Positions 5,389 to 7,833 of a DNA stretch of 7,833 nucleotides are shown here, piece by piece; the first letter of the stretch is position 1, and each line of letters starts with the position of its first letter. The notes under the pieces were generated by a model. It did not search any database, was not told where the DNA came from, and saw nothing but the letters and a program-made list of their open reading frames with translations. The position numbers and the translations under genes are program-made. The DNA is from Candidatus Aenigmatarchaeota archaeon (GTDB taxonomy: Archaea; Aenigmatarchaeota; Aenigmatarchaeia; CG10238-14; SpSt-28). Location of the stretch: NCBI GenBank assembly GCA_023256115.1, contig JAGDWU010000022.1, positions 1-7,833 on the forward strand, in the 5' to 3' direction.

Positions 5389-7689
5389 TTATCCAATATA
5401 ACTTCTTTCTTTAGTTTCTCTTTCTGTTACCCTTTTTCTTAGCCTTTCTTCAAACCTTTTATAAAATTCTATCATTTCTTTTGTTAAACTTGGCTTTACT
5501 TTTTCTAATGCTTTTTCAAAATGTTCTTTTCTAACTTCTTTTACTTCTTTTTTACCTTCTATTGCCTCTCTCAATGCGAACAATGCAGCTTCTCTACATA
5601 AAGCTTCTAAATCTGCTCCGCTATAATATTCTGTTCTTTTTGCAATTTCTTCTAAGTTAACATCTTTAGCTAAAGGCATATTTCTAGTATGTATTTTTAA
5701 TATTTCCAGTCTACCTTTTTCATCTGGTGGAGGAACAAAAATTAATTTATCAAATCTTCCAGGCCTTAATAATGCTGGATCTAAAATATCTGGCCTATTT
5801 GTTGCTCCAATTACAACAACATTTTTCAATTCTTGTATTCCGCTCATTTCTGTTAATAATTGCGCAACAACATTTTCTGTAACTCTTGTTCCAACTTCTA
5901 ATCCTCTCATTGGAGCTATTGCATCTATTTCATCAATAAAAATTACACAAGGTGCAACTTGTCTAGCTTTTCTAAATATTTCTCTTATCATTCTTTCACT
6001 TTCTCCAACCCATTTGCTAAATATTTCTGGCCCTTTAATTGCAATGAAATTAGCTCCGCTTTCTGTTGCAACAGCTTTTGCTAACAAAGTTTTTCCTGTT
6101 CCTGGCGGACCATACAATAGAATTCCTTTAGCTGGCGTAATTCCAAATTTTTCATATTCTTTTGGATATTTTAACGGCCAAATAATTGTTTCAATTAATT
6201 CCCTTTTAACTTCTTCTAATCCACCAATATCTTCCCACTTAACTTTTGGAACTTCAACAAATACTTCTCGCATTGCGCTTGGAGTAATCATTTTAAATGC
6301 TTGCTCAAAATCTTCTTTTGTAACAACCAATTTTTCTAAAACTTCTTTTGAAATTTTTTCTCCTTTTAATTTTTGAATTTCTGGTAATATTCTTCTTAAG
6401 GCATTCATTGCAGCTTCTCTACATAATGCAGCCAAATCAGCACCTACAAAGCCGTGTGTCTTTGCTGCTAATTCTTCCAAATTCACATCTTTAGCTAAAG
6501 GCATATTTCTAGTATGTATTTTTAATATTTCCAATCTTCCTTTTTCATCTGGTGGAGGAACTTCAATTTCTCTATCAAATCTTCCAGGCCTTCTTAATGC
6601 TGGATCTAAAGCATTTGGTCTATTAGTTGCGCCAATAACAATTATTTTTCCTCTTTCTTTTAATCCATCCATTAATGCTAATAATTGAGATACAATTCTT
6701 TTTTCAACTTCTCCAACAACTTCTTCTCTTTTTGGTGCTATTGCATCTATTTCATCAATAAAAATTATAGCAGGTGCATTTTTTGCAGCCTCTTCAAAAA
6801 TATCTCTTAATCTTTTTTCGCTTTCACCAAACCATTTACTCATTATTTCTGGGCCATTAATTGTAATAAAATATGCATTTGATTCGTTTGCAACAGCTTT
6901 TGCTAACAAAGTTTTTCCTGTTCCAGGCGGACCATACAATAAAACCCCTTTTGGAGGATCAATTCCTAAACGCTCAAAAACTTCTGGATATTTTAATGGT
7001 AATTCAACCATTTCTCTTAATCTTTGTTTTACTTCTTCTAAATCTCCAATATCTTCCCAAGTAACTCTTGGAATGCCTCTTTCTTCAAGCTCTAAATATT
7101 TTGGTCTTTCTCTTAGCAATTCTATAACTGTATCTTCAGTAATTCTTACTATTCCGCTTGGTTCAGTGTTTACAACAACTAAATTAATTCTTGGAAATGG
7201 AGAAAAGAAAAAATCTTCTAAATCAAATTCTTCAATTTCTAATAAGGATGGTAAAAATTTTTCTCTTCTGCTATAAGCTGGCGAAGGAACAACAACATCA
7301 TCTTTAACAACAGGCCTACCAAGTAAGCTTTGTTTTAAATATGAAACATGTGCAGAAATAATTTTTGCTTCAGCAGGAGCAAAAACAACTTTTTTCGCAT
7401 CTTTTACATCTGCTTTTCTTACTTTTACAAATTCTCCAACAGAAACTTTTGCATTTCTTCTTGTAATTCCATCCATTCTTATAATTTCAGTTCCAACATC
7501 AGAAGGATAACTTCTTAATGCAATAGCTGCAGTTTTTCTTTTACCTTCTATTTCAACAATTTCTCCTTCTTTAACACCAATTCTTAACAAATCTTTTGTA
7601 TCTATTCTTACAATCCCTCTAAACGCTTCATCTTTAGCAGTAAGCTCAGCAACTCTTAATTTAATTTCTTCTCTTTTTTCTTCACTCAT
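5389..7689 (-). CDS. cdc48: Cdc48/VAT-type double-ring AAA+ ATPase
   Basis: A 766-residue unfoldase that forms a hexamer and threads proteins through its pore for the 20S proteasome or for remodelling. Residues 1-190 are the substrate/adaptor N-domain (double-psi barrel plus second lobe). D1 has Walker A GPPGTGKT (253-260), Walker B IIFIDEID (about 308-315), pore loop KWFG (285-288) and arginine fingers in RRPGR (366-370). D2 has Walker A at 527-534, Walker B VIFIDEID (about 582-589), pore loop KWVG (559-562) and LRPGR (641-645). All nucleotide-binding residues look intact. Length is normal for archaeal Cdc48. The C-terminus ends SYIG, so it lacks the HbYX ending (Tyr second from last) seen in Thermoplasma VAT. 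D1 and D2 share long near-identical DNA blocks. A TATA-like run lies about 24 bases upstream of the ATG, overlapped by a 16-bp palindrome. Confidence 0.97.
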   Translation of the reverse strand: MSEEKREEIKLRVAELTAKDEAFRGIVRIDTKDLLRIGVKEGEIVEIEGKRKTAAIALRSYPSDVGTEIIRMDGITRRNAKVSVGEFVKVRKADVKDAKKVVFAPAEAKIISAHVSYLKQSLLGRPVVKDDVVVPSPAYSRREKFLPSLLEIEEFDLEDFFFSPFPRINLVVVNTEPSGIVRITEDTVIELLRERPKYLELEERGIPRVTWEDIGDLEEVKQRLREMVELPLKYPEVFERLGIDPPKGVLLYGPPGTGKTLLAKAVANESNAYFITINGPEIMSKWFGESEKRLRDIFEEAAKNAPAIIFIDEIDAIAPKREEVVGEVEKRIVSQLLALMDGLKERGKIIVIGATNRPNALDPALRRPGRFDREIEVPPPDEKGRLEILKIHTRNMPLAKDVNLEELAAKTHGFVGADLAALCREAAMNALRRILPEIQKLKGEKISKEVLEKLVVTKEDFEQAFKMITPSAMREVFVEVPKVKWEDIGGLEEVKRELIETIIWPLKYPKEYEKFGITPAKGILLYGPPGTGKTLLAKAVATESGANFIAIKGPEIFSKWVGESERMIREIFRKARQVAPCVIFIDEIDAIAPMRGLEVGTRVTENVVAQLLTEMSGIQELKNVVVIGATNRPDILDPALLRPGRFDKLIFVPPPDEKGRLEILKIHTRNMPLAKDVNLEEIAKRTEYYSGADLEALCREAALFALREAIEGKKEVKEVRKEHFEKALEKVKPSLTKEMIEFYKRFEERLRKRVTERETKERSYIG
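5660..5736 (-). repeat. Intragenic repeat in cdc48, D2 copy
   Basis: These 77 bases match 6485-6561 at 75 positions, including 49 consecutive identical bases (5660-5708). The copies are 825 bases apart, in frame, and encode the [19 protein letters not shown] part and the residues up to AKD in both ATPase rings. Confidence 0.9.
6485..6561 (-). repeat. Intragenic repeat in cdc48, D1 copy
   Basis: The D1 partner of 5660-5736, with two mismatches in 77 bases. A second pair, around the Walker A codons, matches at 53 of 54 bases (6066-6119 in D2, 6888-6941 in D1). Confidence 0.9.
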
Positions 7690-7706
7690 AATATTTAATA
7701 TTATTG

Positions 7707-7717
7707 AAAAAATAAAA
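7707..7717 (-). promoter_or_regulatory. TATA-like element of cdc48
   Basis: The minus strand reads TTTTATTTTTT, centred about 24 bases before the ATG at 7689, fitting a leaderless transcript. It suggests cdc48 is expressed on its own and not only by readthrough from the upstream tRNA. Confidence 0.4.
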
Positions 7718-7728
7718 TGTACATTTTA
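7713..7728. promoter_or_regulatory. 16-bp perfect palindrome, candidate operator of cdc48
   Basis: TAAAATGTACATTTTA is perfectly self-complementary over 16 bases. It lies 24-39 bases upstream of the cdc48 ATG, overlapping the TATA-like run and the region where TFB would bind. A dimeric repressor here would block initiation. No matching regulator is in the window. Confidence 0.55.
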
Positions 7729-7761
7729 GAGTTTTCGAACGTTAGTAATTAATAATACGTT

Positions 7762-7833
7762 TGCGGGGGGTGGGATTTGAACCCACGACGGCTCTTCGCC
7801 AGCGGGTCCTAAGCCCGCCGCCCTTGTCCAGGC
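7762..7833 (-). tRNA. tRNA-Leu (UAG), 5' end outside the window
   Basis: The minus strand holds the 3' 72 bases of a class II tRNA. The anticodon stem is GCGGG (7814-7818) with CCCGC (7802-7806), and its 7-base loop CTTAGGA places anticodon UAG at 7809-7811, reading the Leu codon CUA. A 15-base variable region with stem GGC/GCC and loop GAAGA marks a long-arm tRNA, as expected for Leu. The T arm is GTGGG, loop TTCAAAT, CCCAC (7770-7786). The 3' acceptor strand CCCCCGC (7763-7769) is followed by discriminator A at 7762, and CCA is not encoded. About 14 bases (5' acceptor strand, predicted GCGGGGG, and the 5' D stem) lie beyond the edge. There is no intron in the anticodon loop. Confidence 0.96.

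Noticed and set aside
6014..7276. Plus-strand frames opposite cdc48
   Set aside because: They are antisense to strongly conserved AAA+ motifs.
7690..7702. AATATTTAATATT next to the cdc48 ATG
   Set aside because: It is a simple AT palindrome likely by chance; the 16-bp element further upstream is the stronger site.
7738..7761. AACGT/ACGTT inverted repeat after the tRNA 3' end
   Set aside because: Arms are only 5 bp with a 14-base AT-rich loop, too weak to call a terminator or operator.
1..7833. CRISPR array, transposon, integrase, toxin-antitoxin or defence genes
   Set aside because: No spaced repeats, transposase motifs, terminal inverted repeats or nuclease/toxin motifs are seen. A partial tRNA at the edge is a possible integration site but no integrase or att duplicate is visible.

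Overview
This window is most likely from an AT-rich archaeon. It carries a two-ring Cdc48/VAT-type AAA+ ATPase, an archaeal-type peptidyl-tRNA hydrolase (Pth2), a CBS-pair protein with a C-terminal zinc ribbon (a known archaeal architecture) and a tRNA-Leu without an encoded CCA. Several genes have a TATA-like element about 23-25 bases before the ATG and no Shine-Dalgarno sequence, which fits leaderless archaeal transcripts. The tRNA stems are almost all G:C while the coding DNA is very AT-rich, so a thermophile is plausible. A DPANN lineage such as a Nanoarchaeota-like organism is possible, but that is only a guess.

Layout. Bases 1-283 lie beyond the CBS operon and hold a promoter-like element and a short minus-strand reading frame that looks broken by two frameshifts. 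Bases 284-1596 are a minus-strand operon: a CBS-pair/zinc-ribbon protein followed by a four-CBS protein, overlapping by one base (TAATG). Divergent from it, with 11 bases between start codons, is a plus-strand pair: a VTT/DedA-like membrane protein and pth2 joined with no gap (TAAATG), closed by three T6 tracts. Bases 2415-2919 are mostly noncoding, with one probable 40-residue lysine-rich gene and a weak AT hairpin.

Bases 2920-3903 encode an unrecognised secreted/membrane protein: signal peptide, a short repeat-bearing outer linker, five predicted membrane segments and a cytoplasmic coiled coil. Bases 3982-5367 encode a GT4/glycogen-synthase-fold glycosyltransferase, preceded by a 13-bp tandem repeat abutting its TATA box. 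It converges with cdc48 (5389-7689, minus), leaving 21 bases between them. The cdc48 promoter carries a perfect 16-bp palindrome over its TATA region, and the right edge cuts a minus-strand tRNA-Leu(UAG).

No defence system, CRISPR array or mobile element is visible. The best leads are the two candidate operators (upstream of cdc48 and of the glycosyltransferase), the sign of D1/D2 sequence exchange inside cdc48, the uncharacterised membrane/coiled-coil protein, and the broken small gene at the left edge. Functional links between the neighbouring genes are inference only.
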